NCBI RefSeq assembly: GCF_004322775.1
Contig: NZ_CP036403.1
Span: forward strand, 2,480,001 to 2,544,000
Length of the DNA: 64,000 nucleotides
DNA from: Ornithinimicrobium sufpigmenti
GTDB lineage: Bacteria > Actinomycetota > Actinomycetes > Actinomycetales > Dermatophilaceae
Reading direction: 5' to 3'
The notes beneath the pieces were generated by a model. The model searched no databases. It saw only the letters and a program-made list of their open reading frames with translations, and had not been told where the DNA came from. Made by a program: the position numbers and the translations under genes. How positions within the stretch are numbered: position 1 is the first letter of the stretch; each line of letters begins with the position of its first letter. Of the stretch, positions 61,112 through 64,000 are shown piece after piece.

Positions 61112-61360
61112 ATGGCACTGAGCGAGCAGGACATCCTCGCGGGTCTGGCCGAGATCGTCAACGAGGAGACCGGTCTGGAGGCCGAGGAGGTCCAGATGGA
61201 CAAGTCCTTCACCGAGGACCTCGACATCGACTCGCTGTCGATGATGACGATCGTGGTCAACGCCGAGGACAAGTTCGGCGTGCGCATCCCCGACGACGAG
61301 GTCAAGAACCTCACCCACGTCCGGGACGCCGTCACCTACATCGCCAGCAACCAGGGCTGA
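61112..61360 (+). CDS. acpP: acyl carrier protein
   Basis: 82 aa, acidic. The phosphopantetheine Ser is in EDLDIDSLSMMTIVVNAEDK (residue about 41). Start ATG has an AAGGAGAG Shine-Dalgarno 6 nt upstream, unlike the weak fabD and fabH starts, so the protein is likely made in excess as usual. The hairpin after it and the long leader before it would allow separate control. Confidence 0.97.
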   Translation: MALSEQDILAGLAEIVNEETGLEAEEVQMDKSFTEDLDIDSLSMMTIVVNAEDKFGVRIPDDEVKNLTHVRDAVTYIASNQG

Positions 61361-61364
61361 CCCG

Positions 61365-61405
61365 CCGCCGGTCCGGCGCGCGATCCTCCGCGCCGGACCC
61401 GGCGG
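61365..61405 (+). terminator. GC hairpin between acpP and fabF
   Basis: Stem of about 16 bp (61365-61380 with 61389-61405, one bulged C) beginning 5 nt after the acpP stop, with no T tract. It may act as a partial terminator or protect the acpP mRNA 3' end, raising acpP over fabF. Confidence 0.6.
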
Positions 61406-61478
61406 TCCCCTCCCGCCGCGACCCCCCTCGGGCGCGCGGCACTGCATACCCCTTTCATCCCGCCAGGAGGCCAGGACC

Positions 61479-62732
<1,254 letters not shown>

Positions 62733-62739
62733 CCCCGGC

Positions 62740-63867
62740 ATGCACATCCTGCGGGTCGCCAACTTCGTCAGCCCCACCTCCGGCGGGATCAAGACCGCGC
62801 TGCGGGCCTGGGGCGAGCACTACCAGGAGCTGGGGCACCGCGCCTCGCTGATCATCCCGGGGCCCGGGCAGGAGATCACCGAGGAGGCGCAGGGGCTGGT
62901 CTACCGCGTGCCGGCCACGCCGATCCCCGGCTCCGGCTACTCGCTCATCTGGAGCCGGGTAGGGATGATGCGGCTGATGGAGGCCATCGCCCCCGACGCC
63001 CTGGAGGTCTCCGACCGCGCCACTACCCGGTGGATGGGCCGCTGGGCCCGCAGCCGGGGCATCGGCTCGGTGATGATCAGCCACGAGAACATGACCGGCA
63101 TCCTGGTGCGCCGCACGCCGGTGCCCGACCGGCCGGCGCACTGGGCCGCCGACTTCATCAACCGCCGCAGCGCGCACGACTACGACGCGATCGTGTGCCC
63201 CAGCGAGTTCGCCGCCGAGGAGTTCCACCGCAACGGCATCGACGCCCACGTGGTGCCGCTCGGGGTCGACCTGGAGACCTTCCGGCCCGTTCGCGACGTG
63301 CACGCCTGGACGCCCCCGCCCCCCGGTGAGCCGATCCAGATCGTGCACTGCAGCCGACTCTCGCCCGAGAAGAACCCCGGCCTATCCGTCGAGACCGTCC
63401 GCGAGCTGGTCCGCCGGGGCCACGACGTGCGGCTCACCGTCTTCGGCGCAGGGCCGATGCTCGGGGCCCTGATCGAGCGGGCGCAGAACCTGCCGGTCAC
63501 CTTCCACTCCTACATCACCGACCGGGCCGAGCTCGCGGCCCGGATGGGTCAGGCAGACGTGGCCATCTCGCCCGGACCGCTGGAGACCTTCGGCCTCGCC
63601 GCCCTGGAGGTGCTGGCCCTCGGCGTGCCGGTGGTCTGCTCCGACGAGGGGGCGCTGCAGGAGGTCGTCGGCCCCGGCGGCACGGTCCGGCCCTCCACCC
63701 CGGTCGCCTTCGCCGACGGCATCGAGGAGCTGCTGACCCGCCCCGGGGCCCACGCCGCAGCCCGCGCCCAGGCCGAGCTCTTCAGCTGGCCCACCTCCGC
63801 CCGGCGGATGATCTCCATCCACGAGCAGGTCGCCCGCGAGGTCGGCTCCCCCGCCGCCACCCCCTGA
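62740..63867 (+). CDS. GT4-family glycosyltransferase
   Basis: 375 aa GT-B fold. N-domain begins HILRVANFVSPTSGGIKTAL; C-domain has IVHCSRLSPEKNPGLSVETV and the nucleotide-sugar E-x7-E motif ISPGPLETFGLAALEVLALGVPVV. Members transfer mannose or glucose from GDP- or UDP-sugars to lipids or wall polymers; acceptor unknown. It follows fabF by 7 nt. Its TGA stop is the first three bases of a 22-bp repeat array. Confidence 0.88.
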   Translation: MHILRVANFVSPTSGGIKTALRAWGEHYQELGHRASLIIPGPGQEITEEAQGLVYRVPATPIPGSGYSLIWSRVGMMRLMEAIAPDALEVSDRATTRWMGRWARSRGIGSVMISHENMTGILVRRTPVPDRPAHWAADFINRRSAHDYDAIVCPSEFAAEEFHRNGIDAHVVPLGVDLETFRPVRDVHAWTPPPPGEPIQIVHCSRLSPEKNPGLSVETVRELVRRGHDVRLTVFGAGPMLGALIERAQNLPVTFHSYITDRAELAARMGQADVAISPGPLETFGLAALEVLALGVPVVCSDEGALQEVVGPGGTVRPSTPVAFADGIEELLTRPGAHAAARAQAELFSWPTSARRMISIHEQVAREVGSPAATP

Positions 63868-63953
63868 CAGGACACGGGAAAGGGCCCGACAGAACACGTC
63901 AATGAGTCCGACAGAGCACGGGAAAGGGCCCGACAGAGCACGCAACCGACCAC
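63866..63953 (+). repeat. 22-bp stop-anchored repeat array after the glycosyltransferase (4 units)
   Basis: Units at 63866-63887, 63888-63909, 63910-63931 and a degenerate one at 63932-63953, exact 22-bp period. Core GACAGRRCACG, then GGAAAGGGCCC in units 1 and 3 and a variant in unit 2. The GA of the TGA stop starts unit 1. Sense to the glycosyltransferase. Confidence 0.9.
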
Positions 63954-64000
63954 GCGACATCCCGCCGCGGGGCTGTCAGCCGACCTTGCCCTCCCGTCGG

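Noticed and set aside
63976..64000. Possible 3' end of a minus-strand gene (stop at 63978-63976, reading RREGKVG)
   Set aside because: Only eight codons are visible before the edge; it cannot be distinguished from chance.

Overview
The window looks like a chromosomal segment of a high-GC Gram-positive actinobacterium, most likely Micrococcales of the Intrasporangiaceae/Ornithinimicrobiaceae type. Evidence: strong GC bias with GTG starts, an actinobacterial 23S rRNA insertion, many leaderless genes, PriA-type HisA, GlnE with GlnA2, SteA/SteB, PopT, FasR and GuaB1. No genus is claimed. From memory, much of the gene order matches the Mycobacterium tuberculosis backbone: the left half resembles Rv1641-Rv1698 and the right half Rv2221c-Rv2246. 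This is mainly core genome; no prophage, transposase, CRISPR array or secretion island was seen.

Layout. 1-7022 (minus): steB (partial)-steA-recN-nadK-tlyA-small ORF-HAD phosphatase-TPR protein, almost all joined by 4-nt stop/start overlaps. 7075-12881 (minus): one rRNA operon (16S-23S-5S, no spacer tRNA) with two promoters, a pre-23S processing stem and a strong terminator. 12891-22396 (minus): tyrS, mpg, argH, argR, an APH-fold kinase, an SDR, pheT, pheS. 22469-29875: popT, an rRNA methyltransferase, rplT-rpmI-infC (infC starts with ATC), two tandem atypical winged-helix regulators, then a Fur-family regulator and catalase behind a perfect palindrome. 30126-37623 (minus): sseB, priA/hisA, an unknown gene, glnE, glnA2, an alkyltransferase-like protein. 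37781-48373: single genes or pairs in alternating orientation (F420 oxidoreductase, map, ppgK, guaB1, MBL hydrolase, VIT1/CCC1 transporter, rnpB, Cof-type phosphatase, RNB nuclease, yaaA). 48366-53357 (minus): a truncated methyltransferase, RNase H-phosphatase fusion, zinc-ribbon protein, Nif3, tRNA-Val, AhpE, DUF3052. 53522-63867: aceE, GDPD (minus), then fasR-fabD-fabH-acpP-fabF and a glycosyltransferase.

Most unusual signal. Six intergenic arrays of a degenerate repeat with an exact 22-bp period lie directly behind stop codons of unrelated genes (katA, sseB, map, yaaA, the RNase H fusion, the final glycosyltransferase). In every case the unit runs in the sense direction of the gene that has just ended, and in three cases the TGA stop codon is the first bases of the array. 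Two arrays bracket a methyltransferase reading frame that has lost its SAM-binding N-terminus, and two opposed arrays form a large inverted repeat between katA and sseB. No known element with this stop-anchored rule is familiar to me.

Other window-wide patterns. At least fifteen genes have a TANNNT -10 box 5-8 nt before the start codon, predicting leaderless mRNAs. The hexamer GTATGC/GCATAC appears more common than GTACGC/GCGTAC, the reverse of what base composition predicts. Several proteins (GlnE, IF3, RNB nuclease, TPR protein, FabD) carry in-frame short repeats or low-complexity tails.
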